A stretch of 64,000 nucleotides of DNA from Rhodospirillaceae bacterium bin65. GTDB taxonomy: Bacteria > Pseudomonadota > Alphaproteobacteria > Bin65. The DNA lies in the NCBI GenBank assembly GCA_002238725.1, contig MPMX01000004.1, positions 1 through 64,000 of the forward strand, given 5' to 3'. Numbering within the stretch: the first letter of the stretch is position 1; every line of letters starts with the position of its first letter. The notes beneath the pieces are model-generated. The model did not search any database. It saw nothing but the letters and a program-made list of their open reading frames with translations, and had not been told where the DNA came from. Of the stretch, positions 25,895 through 35,320 are shown one piece after another. Made by a program: the position numbers and the translations under genes.

Positions 25895-26320
25895 ATGGGG
25901 ACACTGATCGATATCGAACAGGCGCGCGCGTCCCGGCGCGCAGCCGGCCACAGGCCTCCGGCATCCGGGACGCGCCATCCACCTCCCCCCGCAACGCGGC
26001 ATCCGGCCGCTTCCCGCCTCACCTTTTTCAGCCGCTCCGAACTCTGCAAGCTGCTCTCGCTGTACAGCCGGCGCGTCGTCAACGGCGAATGGCGCGACTA
26101 CGCCATCGATCACGACGCGACCCAGGCGACCGTCTCCTTCTACCGCAGCGCGGCCGAGCATCCGGAATACGCCATCACCAAGACGGTCGGGCACCGGGGC
26201 CGGCCGGGCCTGTTCGTGCTCAAATCCGGGCCGCAGCGGATCGCGCAGTCGCCGTCGCTCGAGGAGGTGATCGGCGCGGTCGAGCGGCAGCCGCGCCTGG
26301 TCTGGTCGTCGGCCGGCTGA
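25895..26320 (+). CDS. DUF2794 domain protein
   Basis: A 141-residue protein. After a Pro/Ala-rich N-terminal 40 residues comes LTFFSRSELCKLLSLYSRRV, then GEWRDYAIDHDATQATVSFYRSAAEHPEY, the DUF2794 signature. This family is largely restricted to Alphaproteobacteria and has no known function, so it supports the taxonomic placement. The thiolase gene starts 55 bases later on the same strand. Confidence 0.9.
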   Translation: MGTLIDIEQARASRRAAGHRPPASGTRHPPPPATRHPAASRLTFFSRSELCKLLSLYSRRVVNGEWRDYAIDHDATQATVSFYRSAAEHPEYAITKTVGHRGRPGLFVLKSGPQRIAQSPSLEEVIGAVERQPRLVWSSAG

Positions 26321-26375
26321 GCGGCCCCGGACGCGCCCCGCACGCGCCCTGCCCCGACATGCGGAGGCTCCCGTC

Positions 26376-27629
26376 ATGACCGCCGCCTGGATACTGGGCG
26401 CCAGTTCGACCCGGTTCGAGCGTGCGCCGCACAAGAGCACCCGCGATCTCGCCCGCGAGGCTTATTGCGCTGCGCTCGCCGACGCCGGCATGGAGACCGG
26501 CGAGGCCATCGAATTCGGCTGGTTCTCCAACTGCGGCATGTGGGTCGACGGCCAGGCTTCGATCCGCGGCCAGGTGCTGTTCACGCCGCTGGTGCGCGAC
26601 GGCCTGTTCCCGGAGCGGGTGCCGATGGTCAACGTCGAGGGCGGCTGCGCCTCCGCCCAGATGGCGCTGCACGGCGCGTGGAAGGACATCCTCTCCGGCC
26701 AGTGCGACCTCAGCCTCGCCATCGGCGTCGAGAAGCTGTTCAACCCGCAGGCGCCGGAAGACACGATGGCGGTCTACGCGGCCGGCATCGACCGGCTCAC
26801 GCCCGAGGAATGGCAGCGCTACTACGCCGAGGCCGGCGAAGAAGCCGGCAAATCGTTCGAGGAAGGGCCGGACCGCACGGTGTTCATGGACACATACGCC
26901 ATGCAGGCCTGCTACCACATGAAGACCCACGGCACGACGCAGCGCCAGATCGCGGCGGGCGCGGCCAAGAACCACCGCAACGGCGCGCTTAACGAGAAGG
27001 CGCAATACAGCTTTGACCTCACGGTCGAGGACGTGCTGAACGACCGGCCGGTGAGCTGGCCATTGACCCGCGCTATGTGCTCGCCGGTCGGCGACGGCGC
27101 GGCGGCGGTGCTGGTCTGCTCCGAGGATTTCCTGCGCGGCCAGCCGCAGGAGGTGCAGGACCGGGCCATCCGCATCCGGGCCTGCGAGTTGGCCGGCGGC
27201 AAATACCGCCGGCTCGACGAGCCCGGCCTGTCGCACGTCGCGGCGCAGAAGGCCTATGCCCGCGCCGGCGTCGGCCCGCAGGATATCGACGTCGCCGAAC
27301 TGCACGACGCGACCGCCTTCTGCGAGATCTACCAGGCCGAAATGATGGGCTTCGCCGGGATCGGCCGGGGCGGCGAACTGGTCGAAAGCGGCGGGACGGC
27401 GATCGGCGGGCGGATTCCGGTCAACACGTCCGGCGGGCTGGTCTCCAAGGGCCATCCGGTCGGCGCGACCGGCCTGTCGATGATCTACGAGCTGGCCCGG
27501 CAGTTGCGCGGCGAGGCCGGCGCCCGCCAGATCGAGGGCGCAACGCTCGCCCTGGCGGAAAACGGCGGCGGCGTCATCGGCTTCGACGAAGCCGCCTGCG
27601 CGGTGACGATACTGGAACGGGCGGGGTAG
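26376..27629 (+). CDS. Thiolase-family acetyl-CoA acetyltransferase (SCP2-type)
   Basis: A 417-residue thiolase. The nucleophilic Cys91 lies in NVEGGCASAQ. Further on are VAELHDATAF, GGRIPVNTSGG and the C-terminal SKGHPVGATGLSMIYEL with the catalytic His; the last Cys position reads GGGVIGFDEAACAV. This form resembles SCP2-like thiolases and acyltransferases acting on branched or sterol-type acyl-CoAs. It begins after GGAGG-containing leader. Confidence 0.9.
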   Translation: MTAAWILGASSTRFERAPHKSTRDLAREAYCAALADAGMETGEAIEFGWFSNCGMWVDGQASIRGQVLFTPLVRDGLFPERVPMVNVEGGCASAQMALHGAWKDILSGQCDLSLAIGVEKLFNPQAPEDTMAVYAAGIDRLTPEEWQRYYAEAGEEAGKSFEEGPDRTVFMDTYAMQACYHMKTHGTTQRQIAAGAAKNHRNGALNEKAQYSFDLTVEDVLNDRPVSWPLTRAMCSPVGDGAAAVLVCSEDFLRGQPQEVQDRAIRIRACELAGGKYRRLDEPGLSHVAAQKAYARAGVGPQDIDVAELHDATAFCEIYQAEMMGFAGIGRGGELVESGGTAIGGRIPVNTSGGLVSKGHPVGATGLSMIYELARQLRGEAGARQIEGATLALAENGGGVIGFDEAACAVTILERAG

Positions 27630-27643
27630 TGCGCCGCAGCCCG

Positions 27644-27763
27644 CCCTTCGATACGCCGCCTGCAGCGGCTACTCAGGGTGAGGGTAAAAAATTGCCCGGA
27701 CGGTTGACACAAACAAACGCGCCTCATCCCGAGTAGGTCCCGAAGGGGCCGTATCGAGGGACG
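27644..27763. repeat. Two inverted CGATACG/CTCATCC repeats
   Basis: Copies CCCTTCGATACG...ACTCAGGGTGAGGG (27644-27684) and CCTCATCCCGAGTAGGTCCC...GTATCGAGGG (27722-27763) face each other in the gap between convergent genes. Same family as at 1405-1513 and 23368-23413. Confidence 0.75.
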
Positions 27764-27778
27764 CACTCCCTTTTTTCC

Positions 27779-29314
27779 CTACCTCGCCCCGTTCCGCACC
27801 CGCCTGACCGCGGTGCGCCAGCCGGCGCGCAGGGCTTTCCGGCGATCCACGGCCATCGACGGCGTGAAGATGCGCTCGGCGCGCCAGGCGGCGGCGACCG
27901 CTTCCTTGAGCGAGCCGTAGATCCCTGCGCCGACGCCGGCGAGCAGGGCGGCGCCGAGCGCCGTGGTCTCGGTCACCGCGGGGCGCTCGACCGGGGCGCC
28001 GGTGATGTCGGCGACGAACTGCATCAGCCAGTCGTTGGCCGCCATGCCACCGTCGACGCGCAGCCGGCCCCTGTCGATGCGGGCGCCGAAGCCGGGACGT
28101 CCGCCGCGTTTGGGCCCGCCCATGGCTTCGAGCAAGTCCGCCGTCTGGTAGCCGCAGGCTTCTAGGGCGGCGCGTGCCAAGTGGGCCGCGCCGGTATCCC
28201 GGGTCAGGCCGAACAGGCCGCCTCGGGCATCGGCATCCCACCAGGGCGCGCCGAGGCCGGTGAAGGCAGGCACCAGATAGACGCCGCCATTGTCCGGCAG
28301 GCCGGCGGCCAGCGCCTCGCTCGCCGCGCTCTCGCCGATGACGCCGAGCCCGTCGCGCAGCCACTGGACCGCGGTGCCGGCGTTGAAGATCGCGCCCTCG
28401 ACGGCGTAGACCGTCTCGCCGCCGAGTCGCCAGGCGACGGTCGCCAGGATGCCCTCGCCGGGTTCCGGCCGGTCGCGTCCGGCGTTGACCAGGATGAAAC
28501 AGCCGGTGCCGTAGGTGCTCTTGGCCATGCCCGGCGTCAGGCAGCCCTGCCCGATCAGCGCCGCCTGCTGGTCGCCGGCGATGCCGGTCACCGGAACGGC
28601 CGCGCCGAAGACGGCGGGATCGGTCGTGCCGAACGCGCCGGCGCTGTCCCGCACCTCGGGCAGCACGGAGTCCGGTACGCCGAATTCGCGGCACAGCGCA
28701 CCGTCCCAGCCCTGCGCCTCGATATCGAACAGCATGGTGCGCGAAGCATTGGTTGCGTCGGTCGCGTGGGCCGCGCCGCCGGTCAGCCGCCAGAGGAGGA
28801 AGCTGTCGACCGTGCCGAAGGCGAGTTCGCCGCGCCCCGCCGCCGAACCCGCGCCGTCGACATGGCTGAGCAGCCATTCCAGCTTGGTGGCGGAGAAATA
28901 GGAATCGGGCACCAGGCCCGTGGTCCGGCGGATCGCCGGAGCCGCGCCGCCCGCGACCAGTTGGCCGCAGCGCTCGGCGCCGCGCCGGTCCTGCCAGACG
29001 ATGGCGTTGTGGACCGGCCTTCCGGATGCCCGGTCCCAGACGACGGTTGTCTCGCGCTGGTTGACGATGCCGATGGCGGCGACGGTAAAGCCCTTGCCCC
29101 GCGCCTCGACCAGGGCCTGCCGGCTCGTTTCCAGCACGGTACGCCAGATATCCTCCGGATCCTGCTCGACCCACCCGTCGCGCGGGAAACGCTGGGGCAA
29201 AGGCTGCTGCGCACTTGCGATGACGCCGCCGCTCGGGTCGAAGGCGATGGCCCGGCTGCTCGTCGTGCCCTGGTCGATCGCGAGGATCGCATGCCGGGCC
29301 GCGTCGGGCGGCAT
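27779..29314 (-). CDS. glpK: Glycerol kinase
   Basis: A 511-residue FGGY-family kinase phosphorylating glycerol to glycerol 3-phosphate. The N-terminal phosphate-binding block ILAIDQGTTSSRAIAFD, QHPEDIW-equivalent EQDPEDIW, WQDRRG, GIAGDQQAALIGQ, KSTYGTGCFILVN and the C-terminal DGGMAANDWLMQF are all present. The start ATG lies one base after the GST stop, suggesting coupling with that gene, although no functional link is obvious. No glpD or glpF is in the window. Confidence 0.95.
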   Translation of the reverse strand: MPPDAARHAILAIDQGTTSSRAIAFDPSGGVIASAQQPLPQRFPRDGWVEQDPEDIWRTVLETSRQALVEARGKGFTVAAIGIVNQRETTVVWDRASGRPVHNAIVWQDRRGAERCGQLVAGGAAPAIRRTTGLVPDSYFSATKLEWLLSHVDGAGSAAGRGELAFGTVDSFLLWRLTGGAAHATDATNASRTMLFDIEAQGWDGALCREFGVPDSVLPEVRDSAGAFGTTDPAVFGAAVPVTGIAGDQQAALIGQGCLTPGMAKSTYGTGCFILVNAGRDRPEPGEGILATVAWRLGGETVYAVEGAIFNAGTAVQWLRDGLGVIGESAASEALAAGLPDNGGVYLVPAFTGLGAPWWDADARGGLFGLTRDTGAAHLARAALEACGYQTADLLEAMGGPKRGGRPGFGARIDRGRLRVDGGMAANDWLMQFVADITGAPVERPAVTETTALGAALLAGVGAGIYGSLKEAVAAAWRAERIFTPSMAVDRRKALRAGWRTAVRRVRNGAR

Positions 29315-29315
29315 G

Positions 29316-30122
29316 TCAGGCAGCGGCGAGGATGTCCCGAACCGACGACCAGTTCTGCGCACCGAACGTATTCAGATCGTTGCGCAGATGGTCGGGGATC
29401 CACCGGTCGATGGCCTCGGCGTAGCTCGGCCGCGCCTTGATACGACCGAACCAGTCGGTCAGCCGCGGCCGGCGCGCGGTCCACATCGCCTGCATCTGCA
29501 GCATGTCGAGCCGGGCGAGGTAGGGCGTCATGCCGGCATCGGCGAGCGTATAGGCATCGCCGGCCAGCCACGGGCCACCGGCGAGGTCGGCCTCCATCTT
29601 GGCCAGATAGCGGTCGTAGAGATGCACGATGCGGGCGGCGTCCGGCGCGTCGAAGCCCTGCTCGATATAACCGCGCTTGCGGACATTCCAGTCGGAGGTG
29701 ACCGAATCGACCGGCGTGCTCTGCAGGAACTCCTCCAGCTTCTCCGGCCCGAGGCGCATCAGCGTGTGGCGGTGCGAGGCCATGAAGGTGAGCGGACCGC
29801 AGGCGCGGTGGACCTCCTCGTCGACCGCCTTGGTCCAGCACCGCATCCTGGCGCGCTGCGCGGGATCGGCGGGTATGAGCGGCGGGTCGGGGAAGACTTC
29901 GTCGAGATATTCGCAGATCACGGTGGATTCGATAATGACCGTGCCGTCATGGACCAGGGTCGGCACCACAGCCTTCGGGTTGAGCTTCCGGTATTCCGGC
30001 GCGAACTGGTCGCCCTTGAGGATGTCGAGATAGTGGCCCTGCCACTCCAGCCCCTTCTCGGCCAGCGCGAGGCGCACCTTGGCGGCGCAGACCGACGATC
30101 CGTGGTGGTACAGTTCGAGCAT
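29316..30122 (-). CDS. Glutathione S-transferase family protein
   Basis: A 268-residue GST, paralogous to the one at 14315: MLELYHHGSSVCAAKVRLAL, NPKAVVPTLVHDG and ESTVICEYLDEVFPDPPL are shared blocks, and the helical C-terminal domain holds YTLADAGMTPYLARLDML. Ser9/Ser10 in HGSSVCAAK are the likely glutathione-activating residues. It is first in a two-gene unit with glpK. The 283-base gap to the divergent MscS gene probably holds both promoters; I could not define them. Confidence 0.9.
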   Translation of the reverse strand: MLELYHHGSSVCAAKVRLALAEKGLEWQGHYLDILKGDQFAPEYRKLNPKAVVPTLVHDGTVIIESTVICEYLDEVFPDPPLIPADPAQRARMRCWTKAVDEEVHRACGPLTFMASHRHTLMRLGPEKLEEFLQSTPVDSVTSDWNVRKRGYIEQGFDAPDAARIVHLYDRYLAKMEADLAGGPWLAGDAYTLADAGMTPYLARLDMLQMQAMWTARRPRLTDWFGRIKARPSYAEAIDRWIPDHLRNDLNTFGAQNWSSVRDILAAA

Positions 30123-30405
30123 CGCTTTCCTGCCATTTCGCTGAGACAAACCGCGTACGAGAGGCCGGTGCCCCGGCCTGCCCGATCGGACACCGTACTT
30201 CTGTAGCAAAGAGTCCTTCGATTGCGGAGAGTTTCCGCACAACGCAAGCCGGCGCAGGCCGGTTTAGCATGAGTTTTGAAAAACTCCGGAAATCCGGTCC
30301 GACATCGCCTCGTGGCCGAAGTATACTTGCCGCCCCGGGTGTCGCGGTTGTCCGAGTATTCTTCTCCGGACACCCGGACTGGACCTGACCGGCGGGATCG
30401 ATCCG

Positions 30406-31731
30406 ATGAACGAGCTCCTCCAAAGACTGAAATTGCCCGAGCTCCGGGCCGACCTCGAATTCTGGTTCGATACCCACGTGCTGGCGGTCGACAATGCGAT
30501 CCAGGCCGGGCTGATTGTGCTGGCGCTGTTGCTCGGCCGGTTGCTGGGCCCGCGGCTCCGGCGGGCCATCGCGGCGGCGGCGCAGCACCGGACCCGGCGC
30601 GTCCGGGTCCAGGACTTCCTCGACCGCCTCGCCGCGCTCTCGACACCGATCGTCATCCTGCTCTTCCTGTGGATCGCCGTCGAGGCGGGATCGCAGACGG
30701 CGCTGTTCGGCCATCGCCTGACTCAAACCGCCGCGAGCCTGGCTGCCGCTTGGGTGGCGATCCGCCTGATCTCTGGATATATCGGCAACGACCTGCTGGC
30801 CCGGTCGGTCGCTTGGATCGCCTGGATTCTCGCCGCGCTGGTCGCCCTCGGACTGTTCGACGCCGCGGTCACGCTGCTCGACGGCATCGGCATGACCTTC
30901 GGCAAGGTTCGCATTTCGCTGTTATCCCTGGCGAAAGGCGTCGTCGCGCTCGGCGTCCTGCTTTGGATCACCTCGGCGCTTTCCAAAGCACTCGAACAGC
31001 GCATCGGCCGGGCGGAAAGTCTGACGCCGTCGGTCCAGGTGCTGATCGCCAAGATTATCAAGATCGTCCTTGTCGTCCTTGCGTTCCTGATCGCGATCGG
31101 CAGCCTGGGGATCGACCTTACGGCCCTCACCGTGTTCGGCGGCGCGCTGGGCATAGGTGTCGGGATCGGGCTGCAGAAAGTCGTTTCCAACCTGGTCAGC
31201 GGCCTGCTGCTGTTGATGGACAAATCGATCAAGCCGAACGACGTCATCGCGGTCGGCGGCACCTATGGCTGGGTTGCCTCGCTCGGCGCGCGCTATGCAG
31301 CGGTCCGGACGCGCGACGGCGTCGAATATCTCATTCCCAACGAAGAGCTGATAACCCAGCGGGTCGAGAACTGGTCGCACAGCGACAAGGCCGTCCGCCT
31401 CAACATCCCGGTCGGCATTTCCTACAAATCCGACGTGCATGTTGCGATGAAACTGTGCCGCGAGGCGCCTGCTACGGTCGAACGGGTCCTGGCCGATCCG
31501 CCGATCCAGTGCCTCCTCAAGGGGTTCGGCGAAAGCTCGGTCGATCTAGAAATCCGCATCTGGATCGACGACCCGTCCGAGGGCCGCTCCAACGTCATCA
31601 GCGAGGTCCTGCTCCGGGTCTGGGACCTGTTCCGCGAGCACGGCATCGAGATCCCCTTCCCGCAGCGCGACCTGCATCTGAAATCGAGCGATATTCCCTT
31701 GTCGGCGCAAAACGCCGGGCAAGCCGCTTGA
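30406..31731 (+). CDS. MscS-type mechanosensitive channel
   Basis: A 441-residue inner-membrane channel that opens on osmotic downshock. About five hydrophobic helices occupy residues 25-235. The pore-lining helix TALTVFGGALGIGVGIGLQK and VSNLVSGLLLLMDK are diagnostic of the MscS fold, followed by the beta domain (IKPNDVIAVGGTYGWV) and the cytoplasmic vestibule (VRLNIPVGISYKSD). Extra N-terminal helices place it among the medium-length MscS homologues. Confidence 0.95.
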   Translation: MNELLQRLKLPELRADLEFWFDTHVLAVDNAIQAGLIVLALLLGRLLGPRLRRAIAAAAQHRTRRVRVQDFLDRLAALSTPIVILLFLWIAVEAGSQTALFGHRLTQTAASLAAAWVAIRLISGYIGNDLLARSVAWIAWILAALVALGLFDAAVTLLDGIGMTFGKVRISLLSLAKGVVALGVLLWITSALSKALEQRIGRAESLTPSVQVLIAKIIKIVLVVLAFLIAIGSLGIDLTALTVFGGALGIGVGIGLQKVVSNLVSGLLLLMDKSIKPNDVIAVGGTYGWVASLGARYAAVRTRDGVEYLIPNEELITQRVENWSHSDKAVRLNIPVGISYKSDVHVAMKLCREAPATVERVLADPPIQCLLKGFGESSVDLEIRIWIDDPSEGRSNVISEVLLRVWDLFREHGIEIPFPQRDLHLKSSDIPLSAQNAGQAA

Positions 31732-31828
31732 GCTGACGCGGGTTACAGGCTCCGGGATCGGCCTGAACGTCTGCGGCCGCGGCCCCGAAATCGGTCTCGG
31801 GTCGGGAACGGCAATACCCGGCATTGCA

Positions 31829-31854
31829 AGGGAAGGTTTGAAACCTTCCCCTAC
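31829..31854. repeat. GGTTTGAAACC palindromic repeat
   Basis: AGGGAAGGTTTGAAACCTTC with a following CCCTAC; same family as 24426-24454. It sits in the gap between convergent genes. Confidence 0.65.
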
Positions 31855-31919
31855 GCCCTTGGGTCCGAACACGCCTTCCACGTCAACTCCGGTGTTTGCG
31901 AAGCAGATCGGGCAGCCGT

Positions 31920-33401
31920 TCAGTAAATCTCGAAATATTCGCGCTGTTCCCAGTCTGTGACGGACGACAGGAAGCGCGCGATCTCGGCCTGTTTCATGTC
32001 CGCCCAGTAGTCGACGAACAGGTCGCCCAGTTTTTCGCGGTATAGCGCGCTGTTGCGGAACGCCGGCACCGCCTCCATGAGGCTCTGCGGCAGAGCCGGC
32101 GCATCCGCCTCCTCATAGGGCGTTTCCGTCGGCGGCGGCGGTTCCTGGCCGCGGGCGACGCCGTCCAGCCCGGCGAGCGCCTGGGAAGCCATGTAGAAAT
32201 AGGGGTTGGCCGCCGGGTCGCCGATCCGGTTCTCGACCCGGGTCGCCGGATCGCCCGCGCCGGCGCCGATCACCCGCAGCATGACGCCCCGGTTGTCCCT
32301 GCTCCAGGCCGCCCGGTCCGGCGCCAGCGAGTTCGGCCGGTAGCGCTTGTAGCCGTTGACCGTCGGCGTGGTCAGCAGGGCCGCGGCGGCGGCGTGGTCG
32401 ATCAGCCCGGCGACCCAGTGGCGGCCGTGGGCCGAGAGCAGATCGCCCTCCCCGTCCGGCGCAAAGAGATTGTTTCCGCCGGCGTCGGACACCGACTGGT
32501 GCAGGTGCCAGCCGCTGGCGAACAGGTTGGGGAGGCCGGGCTTGCACATGAAGGTGACGTGCAGGCCGTTGCGCCGGCAGATCTGCTTGGCGGCGGTGCG
32601 GAACAGGATCATGCGGTCGGCCGACGCGACCGCCTCGTCCGCCGCGAAGGTAAACTCAACCTGGCTCGGGCCGAACTCGCACTCGGCGGAGCGCAGCGGC
32701 AGGCCCATCGCCAGCAGCCCGTCGCGCAGCAGTTCGACGCCCTGCTCCAGCTCGTCCAGCCTTGTCTCGGTGAGATAGTGGAAGCCGCGCGCGAGCAGGC
32801 TGACCTCGGGCGCCGTGGCCGGCTGGGTCGCGTCTTCCGGCGCGAGGTGCGGATCTTCCAGCCGGAACAGGTGGAACTCGATCTCCAGCCCGGTAATCAG
32901 CCGCCGCCCCTCGGCGGCCAGCGGCGCAAGCGCCTCCTTCAGGATCCGCCTCCCGGAGAACGGCGCCGGCCGGCCGTTGGTGAAATAGACGTCGCACAGC
33001 ACCCAGCCGGTCCGCGGCGCCCAGGGCAGCATGACGAAGGTCGCTGGATCGGCGACCAGCACGATGTCCGACGCGCCGGTCAGCTCGTCCAACCCCAGCC
33101 CGGAGCCCTTCGAAAAGGCTGGGAACACGGTGGCGTGCGACGTGTCCTTGGTCAGCAGTGTCGAGGGCAGCGATACGCCGCTCGCCAATGCCGCCTTCGC
33201 CGCCTCGCCGATCAGCGCCTTGCCGCGGGCGATGCCGTGCTGGTCGGCGAAGGAGAAGCGCAGGGTCTCGACCTCGCCGCTGTCGATGCGCCCGGCCAGA
33301 TCGGCGCCCGCGTCCGCCTGTTCCGGCGTCCAGAGGCCGTGGCGTGCGACGAAACCGGTGCGGCCGACGCCCGGGCCCACGGTCGCCCTGGGCCTGCTCA
33401 T
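31920..33401 (-). CDS. Glutamine-synthetase-like ligase (gamma-glutamylation family)
   Basis: A 493-residue GS-fold enzyme. The N-terminal beta-grasp (VETLRFSFADQHGIARGKALI) precedes catalytic segments GLEIEFHLFR, ECEFGPSQVEFTF, GWHLHQSVSD, NGYKRYRPNSLAPD and ENRIGDPAANPYFYMASQAL. Such proteins ligate glutamate to amines (polyamines, ethanolamine, anilines) and do not act in nitrogen assimilation; no NIKQ-type adenylylation loop is apparent. It overlaps the Rieske oxygenase gene by 4 bases, like pairs in which an arylamine is first glutamylated and then oxidised. Confidence 0.85.
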   Translation of the reverse strand: MSRPRATVGPGVGRTGFVARHGLWTPEQADAGADLAGRIDSGEVETLRFSFADQHGIARGKALIGEAAKAALASGVSLPSTLLTKDTSHATVFPAFSKGSGLGLDELTGASDIVLVADPATFVMLPWAPRTGWVLCDVYFTNGRPAPFSGRRILKEALAPLAAEGRRLITGLEIEFHLFRLEDPHLAPEDATQPATAPEVSLLARGFHYLTETRLDELEQGVELLRDGLLAMGLPLRSAECEFGPSQVEFTFAADEAVASADRMILFRTAAKQICRRNGLHVTFMCKPGLPNLFASGWHLHQSVSDAGGNNLFAPDGEGDLLSAHGRHWVAGLIDHAAAAALLTTPTVNGYKRYRPNSLAPDRAAWSRDNRGVMLRVIGAGAGDPATRVENRIGDPAANPYFYMASQALAGLDGVARGQEPPPPTETPYEEADAPALPQSLMEAVPAFRNSALYREKLGDLFVDYWADMKQAEIARFLSSVTDWEQREYFEIY

Positions 33402-34735
33402 TCGGCGGCCTCGCCCGTGACCGGGGCGTCGTTCGCCAGTGCCGCGGCCCAGGGCGAGCGGGCGCGCCTTGCCGCCTCGTCCTTGCGCCAGACCGTCCGC
33501 CACTCTGCCGCCGGGCCGATGGTGTCGATCGACAGCGGCGCGTCGTCGGCCGCGCCGCTCTCGAACGGGACCGGCCCGTCCTCCTCCGCCTCCTTCAGGG
33601 CCCGCCGCAAGATTCGGCGGTAGGCCATGATGCCGGCGTCGGTCGTGCCGAGGTTTTCCTTCGTCCGGTCGTGGACCGGTCCGGGCGATTCGACCGCCCA
33701 CTGGTCGTGGAAATTGATGTCCTCGCCCATGCCGGTATAGGTGCGCAGCCGCTGCTCGGCGGGATCGTAGCCCCAGTTATCGGCCCGGCTGTGGATCGAG
33801 CGGTAATCCGGCAGGGTGCAGCTGCCGATCCGGTCGGCGCGCATCCGGCCCTTGTCCACGGTTGCAGAGTAGTCGGTGAACAGCGTGTACCAGAAGCAGT
33901 TTTCGTCATCGATCGGGACGTGCCACTGGGTGATGTTCATGGTCGCCGAGATCGGAATCACGATGCCGTGCGGGAAGACCTGGTTGGTGACGCGGACGTG
34001 TCGGCGGCCGTCGCCGAGGTCGCGCAGCGTTATGAGCCGCAAACCGTAACCCGTTGTCTCGACGTGGATGTCCGGCCGGTCGTACTCCCGGAACACCGCG
34101 GTCTGGGCCATGTCGCCGGTGCGGTCGCGGAACTGCTGGCCGTAGCGCGCGTCGTCATCCTCGAAGAAGCGGTGCAGGAACGAGGCGTGGGCCGGATCGA
34201 CGCCGACCTCCAGCGCCTGCAGCCAGTTGCATTCCCACCAGCCCTTCCAGGCGAAGCTGTAGGCCTCCGGCGCGGCGAAGCAGTCGAGGTCCGGCAGGGG
34301 CTGCGGTTCCCCCTCGCCCAGCCAGGCAAAGATCATGCCGTTGCGCTCGCGGCACGGATACGCCGGCTGACGCACCCGCCGGTGCAGGTCGGAGCCTTCG
34401 GGCTCGGCCGGCTGCTCCAGGCAGGCGCCGTTCGTGTCGTAGAGCCAGCCGTGGAACGGGCAGCGCAGGCCGCCGTTTTCCAGCCGCCCGAAGGCGAGGT
34501 CGGCGCCGCGGTGGCAGCAATGGCGGTCGATCAGACCGAGCCGCCCGGCCTCGTCGCGGAACAATACCAGGTCCAGCCCGAGCAGCCGCACGGCCTTGAC
34601 CGGGCGCGGGTTGTCCGATTCCGGAGCCAGTTCCTCGGACAGCGCGATCGGCTGCCAGTAGCGCCGCATCAGCGCGCCGCCGGCGGTGCCGGGGCCGGTC
34701 CGGGTCAGCAGGTCGTTCTGCGCTGCGCTCAGCAT
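33398..34735 (-). CDS. Rieske [2Fe-2S] oxygenase, large subunit (phthalate/phenoxybenzoate type)
   Basis: A 445-residue oxygenase component. The Rieske ligands are CHRG and CPFHGWLYD near residues 73-96; the mononuclear-iron region is DPAHASFLHRFFEDDD. Length and the LTRTGPGTAGGALMRRYWQP N-terminus match the class I phthalate-4,5-dioxygenase-like group, which works with a single iron-sulfur flavoprotein reductase; no such gene is nearby. It shares a 4-base overlap with the GS-like gene. RidA is divergent across 117 bases that likely hold both promoters. Confidence 0.9.
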   Translation of the reverse strand: MLSAAQNDLLTRTGPGTAGGALMRRYWQPIALSEELAPESDNPRPVKAVRLLGLDLVLFRDEAGRLGLIDRHCCHRGADLAFGRLENGGLRCPFHGWLYDTNGACLEQPAEPEGSDLHRRVRQPAYPCRERNGMIFAWLGEGEPQPLPDLDCFAAPEAYSFAWKGWWECNWLQALEVGVDPAHASFLHRFFEDDDARYGQQFRDRTGDMAQTAVFREYDRPDIHVETTGYGLRLITLRDLGDGRRHVRVTNQVFPHGIVIPISATMNITQWHVPIDDENCFWYTLFTDYSATVDKGRMRADRIGSCTLPDYRSIHSRADNWGYDPAEQRLRTYTGMGEDINFHDQWAVESPGPVHDRTKENLGTTDAGIMAYRRILRRALKEAEEDGPVPFESGAADDAPLSIDTIGPAAEWRTVWRKDEAARRARSPWAAALANDAPVTGEAAE

Positions 34736-34852
34736 GGCGCGACAATGCCGCGTCCGGCCGCAGGCGTCCAGTCTTGCCCGCGCCGCGCTGTACCGCTACT
34801 CAAAGGCGCGAATCCGCCCAGAAGCGACACCCATTTGCAAAGGAAGCCCGCC

Positions 34853-35320
34853 ATGACCGGCGCCATCGACGCACGCCTCGCCGAACTCGGCATCGAGATC
34901 CCCGAAGCCCCGCTGCCGGCGGCAAACTACGTCCCCTGGGTCGTGACCGGCAGCCTGGTCTTCATCGCCGGGCAGGTGCCGTTCCAGGACGGCAAGCTGA
35001 GCCATATCGGCAAGCTGGGCGACGCGTTTACGGTCGAGGACGGCCAGGCCTGCGCCCGCATCGTGGCGATCAACATCCTGGCCCAGCTCAAGGCGGCGTG
35101 CGGCGGCGACCTCGACCGTGTGACGCGCTGCGTCAAGCTCGGCGGTTTCGTCAACTCGATGCCGGACTTCACCGACCAGCCCAAGGTCATCAACGGCGCC
35201 AGCGACCTGATCGTCGCCATCTTCGGCGACCGCGGCAAGCACGCCCGCTTCGCCGTCAGCGCCCCCTCGCTGCCGTTCGATGTCGCGGTGGAGATTGATG
35301 CGGTGTTCGAGGTGGGATAA
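34853..35320 (+). CDS. RidA family protein
   Basis: A 155-residue YjgF/RidA-fold protein, probably a trimeric enamine/imine deaminase. ANYVPWVVTGSLVFIAGQVPF, FGDRGKHARFAVSAPSLPFDV and VEIDAVFEV are the conserved elements; the Arg and Glu used in catalysis are present. An AAGGAAG site lies before the ATG. It is the last GC-rich host gene before the AT-rich insertion; the composition changes right at its stop codon. Confidence 0.9.
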   Translation: MTGAIDARLAELGIEIPEAPLPAANYVPWVVTGSLVFIAGQVPFQDGKLSHIGKLGDAFTVEDGQACARIVAINILAQLKAACGGDLDRVTRCVKLGGFVNSMPDFTDQPKVINGASDLIVAIFGDRGKHARFAVSAPSLPFDVAVEIDAVFEVG

